From the NCBI GenBank assembly GCA_963781665.1, contig CAWAGA010000002.1, positions 1,798,001 to 1,862,000 of the forward strand: a stretch of 64,000 bases of DNA, in the 5' to 3' direction. Of this stretch, positions 7,568 to 15,673 are shown in pieces. The translations under genes and the position numbers were made by a program. This stretch comes from JAJYIW01 sp963781665 (GTDB taxonomy: Bacteria > Chloroflexota > Anaerolineae > Anaerolineales > Anaerolineaceae). Below the pieces are notes generated by a model, which was not told the origin of the DNA, searched no databases, and worked only from the letters and a program-made list of their open reading frames with translations. Each line of letters begins with the position of its first letter. Position 1 is the first letter of the stretch.

Positions 7568-8427
7568 TGACTTTCTCGGGCTCCTTGGGGTTGGCGTGGT
7601 TCAGCCCGGCTCGACCGCATGGGAACCAGTTCTTCGGGCAAATAAGACTTACGCCGCTGCGCCAGCTCATCCCAATCTACCAGGTGACCGTCAAAATAGG
7701 GGCCGTCTACGCAGGCAAACCGCATCTTACCTTCGATTGAAACCCGGCAAACGCCGCACATACCGGTCCCATCGATCATCAAGGTATTCAGACTGACCAG
7801 GGTTTTGATGCCGGCCGGGCGGGTGGCAACAGAGCCGCGCCACATCAGGAAATTACAGCCATTGATGATCACCTGGTCGACCGGCTGGCCGGTCGCAGCG
7901 ATGATCTTCGTCAGGTTCCTGGCTGCATGGCCCTGGTACCCCAGGGTGCCGTCGCGGGTAATAAAATAGAGCTGGTCTGCCACGCTCTCGAGCTTTTCTT
8001 TCCAGAAAAAGAGATTGGCGCTGCGCGCCTCGACGGCGATGATCACCGTATTGCCTTTTTCCTTGAGCGCTCGAGCCGTGGGGAACAGGCTGGCAATCCC
8101 ATAACAGCCTCCCAGGCACAAAACCGTGCTCGCCTCCGGTAACGTTAGAGGATTCCCCAAAGGGCCGACCAGGGTTGGGATAGCATCGCCAACTTTCAGC
8201 GTGGCCAGCTGTTGGGTGGTGCTGCCGACGACCATGAAAACCACCGAGACCGTACCGCGGGCGGGATCCCAATCGGCAGCCGTCAAAGGGATGCGCTCGC
8301 CGTCTGCATTTGCCCGCAGAATGACGAACTGCCCAGGAACGAGAGCCTGGGCCACTTCCGCAGCCTGGAAGGTCAGGAGGTGGATATTGGGGACGAGAGT
8401 TTGGCTTTCAAGAATGGTGTAAGGCAT
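7564..8427 (-). CDS. nfnA: NfnA-type small subunit (ferredoxin-NADP reductase / DHODB-like)
   Basis: The 287-residue protein is related to the electron-transfer subunit of dihydroorotate dehydrogenase (PyrK). An FAD-binding barrel (VPGQFVILR, ERIPLT) is followed by a NAD-binding Rossmann part (CLGGCYGIAS). A C-terminal [2Fe-2S] site has the ligand set D-x3-4-C-x2-C...C (GTGMCGVCRVSIEGKMRFAC). Length and order match NfnA. It is translationally coupled to the NfnB gene by an ATGA overlap. In Nfn, the FAD here takes NADH-side electrons while the large subunit bifurcates between NADPH and ferredoxin. The ATG at 8425-8427 has only a weak ribosome-binding site. The 127 bases upstream (8428-8554) hold no gene. 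Confidence 0.85.
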   Translation of the reverse strand: MPYTILESQTLVPNIHLLTFQAAEVAQALVPGQFVILRANADGERIPLTAADWDPARGTVSVVFMVVGSTTQQLATLKVGDAIPTLVGPLGNPLTLPEASTVLCLGGCYGIASLFPTARALKEKGNTVIIAVEARSANLFFWKEKLESVADQLYFITRDGTLGYQGHAARNLTKIIAATGQPVDQVIINGCNFLMWRGSVATRPAGIKTLVSLNTLMIDGTGMCGVCRVSIEGKMRFACVDGPYFDGHLVDWDELAQRRKSYLPEELVPMRSSRAEPRQPQGARESQ

Positions 8428-8554
8428 TTGATTAAGGTGTAAGGACCAAGATATCAGGTAGTAGAGACCATTTTTAAGCGATCAATGAGCAAATCGATTC
8501 GCCCATCGACCATCTGCAATCTCCAAATAATTTCCAATCAAAAATCATCAATAC

Positions 8555-10732
8555 TCAATCCAGAGAACGCAGGCCATCAACCCAGGTCGTGAGCGGAAAG
8601 CCGCGATAACTGTCCTGATTCAGATGCCCACCGCTTGCGGCAGAAGGCAGGAGAGCATCAGGTTTACGCTTTCCACCGGAAAGAGAGGGTAGGGTAGAGG
8701 AAGGATGAACCGAGGAGTTAATTCTACCCGCGGCTTGCATCGCTTCAATCTCCTGACGGATAGCGGTTACATCCGGGTAATCGAAGCCTGGAAATCCCAT
8801 TTTTTGAGCGATGCGGCCCAGGATAACCCAATCCGGAAGCGCCTCGCCGGGTGGATCGACCGCTTTATGGACCAGGCGGTCGTAACCTTCCAGGTTAGTA
8901 ATTGCGCCATCCACCTCCGAAAAAGCAGCGGCAGGCAGCGATAAATCGGGGTAAGGTTTCCCATCAAAGGCTGCAAAGTTCTGGTAGATCACAAAATCTG
9001 CATGCGGGTCTTCAGGCGCAGGTGTTTCTCCGATCAGGTAAAGTACCTGCAAAGCCTCTGCTCCATGTGTATTTTCCCGGGAGAAAAGTCCTTCATCCCT
9101 TCTCTCTATTTCGGTAGAAATGGGGAAGGGCTGAGACTCAAACAACCTCTCAATCTGCATCGCCCCAAACAGGTTTGCCTGGGGCGCCAACCACAATACC
9201 CTGGCTCCCATCCGGCTGGCCAATGCGCCAATCGCCTCATAAACCTGGCGGCCATCGGGATCTTGCAGATATTCCGGACCGGCAATGATAACCACAGACG
9301 CTGCGGCTGAGAGCGCTTCAGCCAAACGATCGAGATCTGGGTTGGCAATTTGGGTTCTTACCGCTTCAGGTTGGGCCAGCGTCTCCAGGGCTGCCGCAAC
9401 AGCATCCCCATCCAGAGCAAGCCAGGCTTCGGCGTATGGCGAAAGATGCGGCTCGCGCGCCAGGACTGTAAATAACCTGGCGCCGCGTTTGACTGCTTGC
9501 TTGATCTCGAGCCCAACCACCGACCAGCCAAAGCGCCCATCCAGGCCAATCGAAAGGATGGTCGCAGCGTCTCTCAGGTCTTCAAGCCGGCCGGAGACCC
9601 GCGCAATATTGGAGTTAGCGCCATCCTCTGTCGCGTAAAAGGTGGTTGGGCGGCGATAAACCCGGTTTGAGCCCATCACCTGGCGAGCAAATTTATGGGC
9701 GATGTACAGGTCCTCGTTGGTACAGTCCGGCGAGACCAGCATGCCAAACTGCTCCGGCTGGCAGGTAGAAAGTTTTTCTGCAGCCAGCTCGATCGCTTTG
9801 TCCCAACTTACCGGCTGGTTCTTATCGCTGGGGTACCTCAAACGGTCCGGGTTATTCAACAGTTCATAAGCTGAAAAGCGGCCTTTTACACACAATTCGC
9901 CCTGCCTGGCAGGCAAGCTGCCCATGACCTCATCTCCTTGCACCAACAACCGCAGCGAGCACCCCAGAGAACACAACATACAGGTGGTATCAACCTCTTT
10001 TTCCCAACGTCCGGCCCATTTCAACGTTTTTTCAGAGAGAGCCCCGGTCGGGCAGGCTGCCACGCAATCTCCGCAAAACTCGCACCCGGCTTCCAGGTGG
10101 CTGCGCTCAAAACTTGGGCCGATCACAGTCGACGGGCCGCGCTGCTTGAAAGTCAGCACATCCGCCAGGCGCACATCCTGGCAAGCACGCACACAGCGCC
10201 CGCACAGGATGCACAGGTTATAATCCCGGTCGTAGAAAGGATCGAATTTTTCGACCGGCAAATTGCGGTAATGGACTGGAAGGCCAACCTGCTCGAGTCC
10301 GGTCTGCTTGACCACTTCCTGCAGCTCGCACTGCCCATCTTTCGGGCAAGAGCGGCAGCCGGTCACAGCTTCCGATTTGCGCGTGGTTGCCATATAAGCG
10401 CCGCAGGCCAGGGCTTCTTCGCAGAAGAGGCAGTTTGAAGGGTGTTCGCTCAACATGAGCTGCAGCGTTTCACGGCGAAGCGATTGCACCCCGGGGGTCT
10501 GGGTGCGTACGACCATGCCCTCCATGACCGGGGTCGAACAGGCGGGGGGATAACCACGCATTCCTTCCACTTCGACGACACACATGCGGCAGGCTCCGAA
10601 AGGCGCCAGACCGGGATAATCGCAGAGGTGCGGGATGGCAACCAGGTTGCGGCCCGCGGCTTCGAGGATGGTCAGGCCTTTCTCTGCCGTGACGGGTTTA
10701 CCATCGATGCTCAGATTGATCGTTGCACTCAT
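8555..10732 (-). CDS. NuoG / formate-dehydrogenase-alpha-like iron-sulfur subunit without an active-site Cys or Sec
   Basis: The 725-residue protein has the N-terminal layout of NuoG, FdhA and HydA. It carries a [2Fe-2S] domain (CDYPGLAPFGACRMC), a His-Cys cluster (HPSNCLFC...C), GCRSCPKDGQC, two ferredoxin-type clusters (CILCGRCVRAC, CEFCGDCVAACP) and a further CMLCSLGC...C site. A molybdopterin-oxidoreductase-like domain follows from about residue 255. In NAD-dependent formate dehydrogenases the Mo/W ligand lies in a segment like NVDHCARLC. The matching segment here is NRVYRRPTTFY, with no Cys or Sec. It is therefore probably an electron-relay scaffold, not a formate dehydrogenase. The start MSATINLS overlaps the NuoF-like stop by ATGA (10729-10732). 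Confidence 0.85.
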   Translation of the reverse strand: MSATINLSIDGKPVTAEKGLTILEAAGRNLVAIPHLCDYPGLAPFGACRMCVVEVEGMRGYPPACSTPVMEGMVVRTQTPGVQSLRRETLQLMLSEHPSNCLFCEEALACGAYMATTRKSEAVTGCRSCPKDGQCELQEVVKQTGLEQVGLPVHYRNLPVEKFDPFYDRDYNLCILCGRCVRACQDVRLADVLTFKQRGPSTVIGPSFERSHLEAGCEFCGDCVAACPTGALSEKTLKWAGRWEKEVDTTCMLCSLGCSLRLLVQGDEVMGSLPARQGELCVKGRFSAYELLNNPDRLRYPSDKNQPVSWDKAIELAAEKLSTCQPEQFGMLVSPDCTNEDLYIAHKFARQVMGSNRVYRRPTTFYATEDGANSNIARVSGRLEDLRDAATILSIGLDGRFGWSVVGLEIKQAVKRGARLFTVLAREPHLSPYAEAWLALDGDAVAAALETLAQPEAVRTQIANPDLDRLAEALSAAASVVIIAGPEYLQDPDGRQVYEAIGALASRMGARVLWLAPQANLFGAMQIERLFESQPFPISTEIERRDEGLFSRENTHGAEALQVLYLIGETPAPEDPHADFVIYQNFAAFDGKPYPDLSLPAAAFSEVDGAITNLEGYDRLVHKAVDPPGEALPDWVILGRIAQKMGFPGFDYPDVTAIRQEIEAMQAAGRINSSVHPSSTLPSLSGGKRKPDALLPSAASGGHLNQDSYRGFPLTTWVDGLRSLD

Positions 10733-12594
10733 ACCCGTACCTCTTGAGCGACAATGGCATCGAACCGGCATGCCAGGTAGCAGGAACGGCAGCTGGTACA
10801 GGCTTCCACATCAAGGGTATGCACCTGTTTCTTTTCACCCTTAATCGCTCCAACCGGACAGACCTGAAGGCAGCGTCCACAGCCATTACATTTGTCGGGG
10901 TCGATCCAGAACTCAAACAAATCCGGGCAGACTGCTGCCTCGCAGAAGTGGTCTTCGACGTGAGCCAGGTACTCGGCTTGAAAATAACGCAGGGTTGTCA
11001 GCACCGGGTTGGGTGCATTCTGACCAAGCCCACAAAGCGACCCATTTTGAATGGTATGGCTAAGGCTTTTCAGCCTGTCCAGATCATCGAGGCTGCCAGC
11101 GCCTGTGGTGATCTTCTCCAGCAATGCCACCATGTGCCCTGTGCCAATCCGGCAGGGAACACATTTACCACATGATTCATTTTGGGTGAATTCCAGAAAA
11201 TATCGAGCCAGGTCGACCACACAACTGTCCTCGTCCAGGATAATGAGGCCGCCCGAGCCCATAATCGAACCGGCCTGGCGCAGCAATTCGTAACCAACCG
11301 GTAAATCGAGGAAATCTGCCGAAAGACACCCGCCTGAAGGCCCTCCTGTTTGGACGGCCTTGAACGGACTGGTCGTTCCGCCGCCAATATCGAAAATGAT
11401 CTCCCGCAGGGTAGTCCCCAAAGGGACTTCGATCAGGCCGGTGCGCCGCACCTTGCCGACCAAAGAGAAAGTCTTGGTGCCGACCTGGCCGCCTTTTCCG
11501 TATCTGCGGTACCAGGCGCCGCCATGACGCAAAATGTTAGGGAGAGTGCCCAAAGTCTCGACATTATTAATCACCGTAGGCTTCCCAAATAGTCCAACCA
11601 CAGCCGGGAAGGGGGGACGAGAGCGGGGCATACCTCGCCGGCCTTCAATCGATGCCATCAAAGCCGTCTCCTCACCGCATACGTACGCACCAGCCCCTTC
11701 CTTGATAGTGACATCGAAGCTGAATCCTGACCCCAGTATGTCTTCCCCCAAAAGTCCGACCTGGCGCATCTGTTCCAGGGCCAGTTTCAACCGGGCGATC
11801 GCCAGCGGGTATTCTGCCCGGATGTAAACGTAACCGTGGGTAGCACCAATGGCATAAGCCGCAATGAGCAGCCCTTCCAGCACGGCGTGCGGATCACCTT
11901 CAATCAGCGACCGGTTCATAAATGCCCCTGGATCGCCTTCGTCGGCGTTGCAGATCAGGTATTTTTCAATTCCAGGCGAGGCCCGGCAAATTTCCCATTT
12001 TTTAAAGGTTGGAAAACCAGCCCCACCCCGACCGCGCAGACCAGAACTTTCAACTTCAGCGATGACTTTTTCCGGGGTCATCTCCAGAGACCGTTCAAAT
12101 CCCTGATATCCATCTCGGGCGAGGTAATGGTCGATCTCTTCGGGGTCGATCAGGCCGCAGTTCCTCAGCACGACCCTGGCTTGAGGCTTTAGCATCGGAT
12201 GGTCGAATAAAGGAGGGATGTTTTCAGGTCTATCGTCTCCTTCTCCCAGGTATCCTACAGCCAGCCTGGGCAGGTGATGCCCATCAATGAGAGCCGCTTC
12301 GAGGATGGTGCAGGCCTTTTGAGGCGTTACGTTGGCGTAACTGACGCGAGGTTGGCCGGGTAAGGCCACGTCCATCAATGGCTCGAGGTAACACGGCCCA
12401 ATGCAGCCAACCTCAACCACGCGGGCCTGGATTTGTTTCTCCTCCAGGGTCTGGCGGATCGCAGCGAGCACCTCCATGGCGCCTGAAGCCCGGCCGCAAG
12501 ATGCGGTGCCTAAATAAATGACCGGTACCTGGCTGTGGGCCAGCTCCAGCCATTTCATCTTTGCTGTTTGGCGGGCTTCATTCAATTTTGGCAT
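10729..12594 (-). CDS. NuoF/HydB-type NADH-binding flavoprotein subunit
   Basis: The 621-residue diaphorase subunit has an N-terminal thioredoxin-like [2Fe-2S] domain (CGRASGAME...GCIGPCYLEP). Next is the FMN/NADH domain (GRGGAGFPTFKKW, CNADEGDPGAFMNRSL, GAGAYVCGEETALMASIEG), then the [4Fe-4S] site ESCGKCVPCRIG. The C-terminal tail has two ferredoxin clusters (CNGCGRCLQVCP and CTSCRSCYLACR). This long form is found in HydABC hydrogenases, NAD-dependent formate dehydrogenases and related bifurcating complexes, not in the short NuoF of classical complex I. It starts directly after the NuoE-like stop (TAA then ATG) and overlaps the next subunit by ATGA. It oxidises or reduces NAD(H) in the cytosol. 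Confidence 0.92.
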   Translation of the reverse strand: MPKLNEARQTAKMKWLELAHSQVPVIYLGTASCGRASGAMEVLAAIRQTLEEKQIQARVVEVGCIGPCYLEPLMDVALPGQPRVSYANVTPQKACTILEAALIDGHHLPRLAVGYLGEGDDRPENIPPLFDHPMLKPQARVVLRNCGLIDPEEIDHYLARDGYQGFERSLEMTPEKVIAEVESSGLRGRGGAGFPTFKKWEICRASPGIEKYLICNADEGDPGAFMNRSLIEGDPHAVLEGLLIAAYAIGATHGYVYIRAEYPLAIARLKLALEQMRQVGLLGEDILGSGFSFDVTIKEGAGAYVCGEETALMASIEGRRGMPRSRPPFPAVVGLFGKPTVINNVETLGTLPNILRHGGAWYRRYGKGGQVGTKTFSLVGKVRRTGLIEVPLGTTLREIIFDIGGGTTSPFKAVQTGGPSGGCLSADFLDLPVGYELLRQAGSIMGSGGLIILDEDSCVVDLARYFLEFTQNESCGKCVPCRIGTGHMVALLEKITTGAGSLDDLDRLKSLSHTIQNGSLCGLGQNAPNPVLTTLRYFQAEYLAHVEDHFCEAAVCPDLFEFWIDPDKCNGCGRCLQVCPVGAIKGEKKQVHTLDVEACTSCRSCYLACRFDAIVAQEVRV

Positions 12595-13053
12595 TTATTT
12601 GTACCGCTCGAGGATATCACCAAGCCGGCTGGGAGTCACCTTGCCGTGGATATCTCCGTTGACCTGGAGCACCGGAGCGAGTGCGCAGCAGCCCAGGCAG
12701 GCCACCTGCTGCAGTCCAAAACGGCCATCCGGTGTAATTTGCCCGGGGGAGATGCCGATCTCGCTTGCCAGCAAGTCACGCAGCACCGGTCCTCCTAAAA
12801 CGTGGCAGGCGGTTCCCTGGCATATTTTTATGGTATTTCGCCCTGGGGGAATAAAACGGAACTGGGCGTAAAATGAAGCAACCCCAAAGACCCGATTTTC
12901 GCTGATTCTCAGAAAACGGGAAATCGACGTAATGCTCTCAGGCGAGATATAACCCAGCTCAACCTGTACTTTCTGGAGGAGGGGGATCAAGTCCTCTTCC
13001 TTCCCGGTGAACTGTGTGTAAAAATCCTGGCTGTCAAAGGTTTTGCTGCTCAA
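12595..13053 (-). CDS. NuoE/HydC-type [2Fe-2S] thioredoxin-fold subunit
   Basis: The 152-residue protein has an N-terminal helical part (LIPLLQKVQVELGYIS) and a thioredoxin-like ferredoxin domain. The four cluster cysteines are in CQGTAC and CLGCC. It is the first gene of the NuoE-NuoF-NuoG-like operon. The start is a TTG (13051-13053) placed 6 bases after AGGTGA, and no nearby ATG fits. It transfers electrons with the FMN subunit. No [FeFe]-hydrogenase H-cluster gene, membrane complex I gene or formate dehydrogenase catalytic subunit is in the window, so the final partner of this diaphorase module is unknown. Confidence 0.88.
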   Translation of the reverse strand: MSSKTFDSQDFYTQFTGKEEDLIPLLQKVQVELGYISPESITSISRFLRISENRVFGVASFYAQFRFIPPGRNTIKICQGTACHVLGGPVLRDLLASEIGISPGQITPDGRFGLQQVACLGCCALAPVLQVNGDIHGKVTPSRLGDILERYK

Positions 13054-13123
13054 AGGGTCTCACCTGTAATCCGGTCAATTTGGATAGGTTTAGTTTAGCA
13101 TAACCCTGATAAGGAAAAACCTG

Positions 13124-13153
13124 CATTTGTACCTGAAGTTAGGGTGACAAATG
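13124..13153. promoter_or_regulatory. inverted repeat upstream of the NuoE-like operon
   Basis: CATTTGT (13124-13130) and ACAAATG (13147-13153) are inverted copies whose centres are about 23 bp apart, roughly two helical turns. They lie 70-100 bases upstream of the NuoE-like start. This spacing would suit a dimeric regulator, but I do not recognise the motif. Confidence 0.25.
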
Positions 13154-13237
13154 TACATGATTAATCCCCCCTTCATTTCAAAATGTAAGAGGAAAGAGGC
13201 CTTAACCCCGGGAATCCATTGGCCTTGCAGGTCCGAA

Positions 13238-13492
13238 TTAGACCGCTTCTACCCGTTCTACTTCAGGGAAAAACTGCTTGACGGTGCCTTCCACCCAACC
13301 GTGTACCGTGTTGGGGGATAAGGGGCAGCCCAGGCAAGCCCCTCCGAGGTGGATGGTCACGCTCTTGCCATCAAAAGCTACCAGCTCCACCGAACCGCCG
13401 TGGTAGTGGGTGATATAAGCGTCCAACTGCTCGATTAAAGCTCTAAGGCGTTCTTCGATTGGATAAGTCGTCGTCTGGTCATTCGTTGTCAT
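13238..13492 (-). CDS. NifU C-terminal-domain iron-sulfur scaffold protein
   Basis: The 84-residue protein is a stand-alone NifU-like (Nfu) domain, which carries [Fe-S] clusters to apo-proteins. The cluster motif is CLGCPLSP, preceded by VTIHLGGA. I chose ATG at 13490-13492 (MTTNDQTT); the longer open frame adds 28 basic residues unlike the family. It lies upstream of the iron-sulfur-rich NuoE-NuoF-NuoG-like and Nfn operons on the same strand, which is a sensible place for a scaffold, though 184 bases separate it from the NuoE start. Confidence 0.85.
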   Translation of the reverse strand: MTTNDQTTTYPIEERLRALIEQLDAYITHYHGGSVELVAFDGKSVTIHLGGACLGCPLSPNTVHGWVEGTVKQFFPEVERVEAV

Positions 13493-13872
13493 ACTTAAGA
13501 TTGTACCATTCTTTATGAAGGCGGCTATCTGACGCCTTTTGGATTGTTTTGGCCAAGTCAAGCACATATACTCCAATTTACATGACGTTCATCCTTTGAA
13601 ATCTTCTACGAAAGCGTCTAAAATCATTAACGGCGACCAACCCTCATAGAGATTGCCTTGCGTATTAGACAATCCCGACACACTACAGCCAACATCCTAC
13701 TAACAACCCAGCTTTTCTTTACGATGAGCATCTCTGTCTGAGGGTGGGTCGCTATTTCAAAAAAAGGGGATCTGTCTTATAAATGCACCAACCAAGATGG
13801 TGCAACTTTTCACTAATTCATTCATCTAAATTACTGAAAGATAGTTATCACATTCCAATCAGGAGCATAGCA
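13493..13872. promoter_or_regulatory. 380-bp divergent intergenic region with a small hairpin
   Basis: No convincing gene is present. The region holds the promoters of the NifU-like gene and of the OsmC-Mrp pair. A 7-bp inverted repeat, TGCACCA (13784-13790) and TGGTGCA (13798-13804), is followed by a short T run. It could be an operator or leader hairpin. Confidence 0.35.
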
Positions 13873-14271
13873 ATGGAAATGACAATCGACTTCCCAGGCG
13901 GCGCCCGGGTAGATGCACACTTCAATAACCTTACAGTTCCAACCGATCAACCCCCAATGGGTGGCGGCACTGGTTCTGCCCCCACACCTTTCGACACCTT
14001 TCTGGCATCGATTGGAACCTGCGCCGGGATTTATGTCCTGGGATTTTGTCGCCAGCGCGATCTTCCAACCGATGGCGTTCGCCTCGTACAGCGCATTCAT
14101 CGCAGTCCATTAACCCACATGGTCGAGCGCATCGAGCTCGAGATTCAGGTGCCAGAATCATTCCCCGAAAAATATCGCTCTTCTCTGGTCCGTTCTGCCG
14201 AACTGTGCGCAGTCAAAAAACATCTTGAGAACCCTCCAAAGTTTGAGGTCTTTACCCAGGCCGTGGGGTGA
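13873..14271 (+). CDS. OsmC family protein
   Basis: The 132-residue OsmC/Ohr-fold protein belongs to a family of small thiol-dependent enzymes that reduce organic peroxides or act on related electrophiles. The two conserved cysteine regions are visible: SIGTCAGIYVLGFC in the central helix and ELCAVKKHL near the C-terminus. The N-terminal GG.TGSAPTPFDTFLAS block is typical of the YhfA-like branch. I chose ATG 13873 (MEMTIDFPGG), 7 bases after AGGAG at 13861-13865; the longer frame adds 30 residues without family resemblance. The Mrp gene begins one base after its stop, so the two are one transcript. Confidence 0.85.
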   Translation: MEMTIDFPGGARVDAHFNNLTVPTDQPPMGGGTGSAPTPFDTFLASIGTCAGIYVLGFCRQRDLPTDGVRLVQRIHRSPLTHMVERIELEIQVPESFPEKYRSSLVRSAELCAVKKHLENPPKFEVFTQAVG

Positions 14272-14272
14272 A

Positions 14273-15361
14273 ATGCCTTCTGAAAATGAGGTATTAAACG
14301 CTTTACAGCGGGTGATCGATCCGGAGTTAAGGCGGAATATCGTCGAATTAGGGATGGTTCGTAACCTTACGGTTCAGAAGACCGGCCAGGTTAAATTTAC
14401 CCTGGCATTTACCATCCGGGGCTGCCCCTTGAAAGATAAGATTACCCACGAGGCCCGATCAGCGGTGGCAGCATTGCCTGGCGTGACCGGGGTCGATATT
14501 ATCGAAGGTGAGATGACCCCTGGAGAACGCCGGGCGTTATTCGAAAAAACGCCCATGCAGCTGCCCAAATTGGCGCAGTTCAACCAGATCAATCATGTTT
14601 TCGCGGTGATGAGCGGCAAGGGTGGCGTTGGAAAATCATCGGTTACCGCCTTATTAGCGGTAAACCTGGCCCGTCAGGGGTTGCGCATCGGCATCCTGGA
14701 TGCAGACATCACCGGGCCAAGCATTCCAAAATTATTTGGATTGCCCGCTGGGGGCATCGAAGGCACCGAACTGGGTATCTTGCCCCCCATAACCCCGGGA
14801 AAAATCAAGGTCATGTCTTCGAATTTGTTGGTCAAATCCGAAGACGATCCCATCATCTGGCGCGGGCCGATGATCTCGGGGACCATCAAACAATTCTGGG
14901 AGGATGTCATCTGGGGCCGGTTAGATGTGCTTCTGGTCGACCTCCCACCGGGCACCTCAGATGCAACCCTGACAGTGATGCAGTCCCTGCCGGTAAACGG
15001 GGTAATCCTGGTTACGACCCCCCAGGAATTGTCAGCCATGGTGGTCCGTAAGGCGGTCAACATGCTCGACCACCTGAACATCCCCATCGTTGGGCTGGTC
15101 GAAAACATGAGCTACTTCCCCTGCCCGGATACAGGTGCCCACCACGAAATTTTTGGACCCAGCCACGCCGCAGAAATTGCGGAGAAAGTGGGCATTCCCA
15201 GCTGGACGACCCTTCCGATCGACCCGCAGATTTCTCAGGCAGGGGATAAAGGCGAGATCGAACGAATCCAACTGGCAGAGATTGAAGATCTGGCAACCAA
15301 CCTGGTACAGGTGCTGGTGATCTCCGACCAAACTGAACCGGTTCATCAGCCCAAACTATAA
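14273..15361 (+). CDS. mrp: Mrp/NBP35-type iron-sulfur cluster carrier ATPase with an N-terminal MIP18 domain
   Basis: The 362-residue protein starts with an MIP18 (DUF59) domain (residues 1-85: VIDPELRRNIVELGMV, CPLKDKI). It continues with a ParA/MinD-like ATPase bearing the deviant Walker A SGKGGVGKSS (about residues 112-121), ILDADITGPS and the Walker B region LLVDLPPGTSD. The C-terminal NMSYFPCPD has one Cys where classical Mrp has CxxC, so cluster binding may differ. Mrp proteins load [4Fe-4S] clusters onto target proteins. MPSENEV at 14273 is the natural start, one base after the OsmC stop. A terminator follows at 15395-15425. Confidence 0.9.
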   Translation: MPSENEVLNALQRVIDPELRRNIVELGMVRNLTVQKTGQVKFTLAFTIRGCPLKDKITHEARSAVAALPGVTGVDIIEGEMTPGERRALFEKTPMQLPKLAQFNQINHVFAVMSGKGGVGKSSVTALLAVNLARQGLRIGILDADITGPSIPKLFGLPAGGIEGTELGILPPITPGKIKVMSSNLLVKSEDDPIIWRGPMISGTIKQFWEDVIWGRLDVLLVDLPPGTSDATLTVMQSLPVNGVILVTTPQELSAMVVRKAVNMLDHLNIPIVGLVENMSYFPCPDTGAHHEIFGPSHAAEIAEKVGIPSWTTLPIDPQISQAGDKGEIERIQLAEIEDLATNLVQVLVISDQTEPVHQPKL

Positions 15362-15394
15362 ATAGATCCATTCAGTTTAAAAAGAACTTCCCCT

Positions 15395-15425
15395 AAGACC
15401 TTCCGGTTATTAAGAAGGTCTTTTT
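15395..15425 (+). terminator. rho-independent terminator after osmC-mrp
   Basis: A perfect 9-bp stem (AAGACCTTC at 15395-15403, GAAGGTCTT at 15414-15422) with a 10-base loop runs into a T tract. Confidence 0.85.
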
Positions 15426-15518
15426 CAATCTACTGTGACTCCTTTCAAAAGTGTTAATAAAGAATTCTTCCAATCAGTCTATAATATTAACGGAAGAACA
15501 AGCCCTTTCAATGCAAAA

Positions 15519-15534
15519 TACCTGAAATCAGGTA
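15519..15534. promoter_or_regulatory. 16-bp palindrome upstream of the tad genes
   Basis: TACCTGA-AA-TCAGGTA is a perfect palindrome with a 2-base centre, too tight for an RNA hairpin, and suggests a dimeric operator. It lies 140 bases before the first tad reading frame, in a 312-bp gap (15362-15673) that otherwise holds the mrp terminator and no gene. A TATAAT-like hexamer is at 15480-15485, without a clear -35. Confidence 0.35.
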
Positions 15535-15673
15535 ACTACAGCGATAAGATACTCAATTCATACGATGTAATTAGGGCTTTCTAGCTGTATAAATAAGCTG
15601 GGAAAACGGAGAAGGGCAACAGATAACTGGGAGAGTCTACAACCAGTATCTTTTCGACCAGGAAAAGTAAAAA

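Noticed and set aside
8555..10732. Formate dehydrogenase alpha subunit
   Set aside because: Iron-sulfur layout and flanking motifs fit, but the position of the catalytic Cys/Sec has no Cys, and no TGA codon occurs there, so I call it FdhA/NuoG-like only.
15480..15673. Possible c-di-GMP or other riboswitch ahead of the tad genes
   Set aside because: Some GA-rich motifs and small hairpins are present but I could not fit any known riboswitch consensus.
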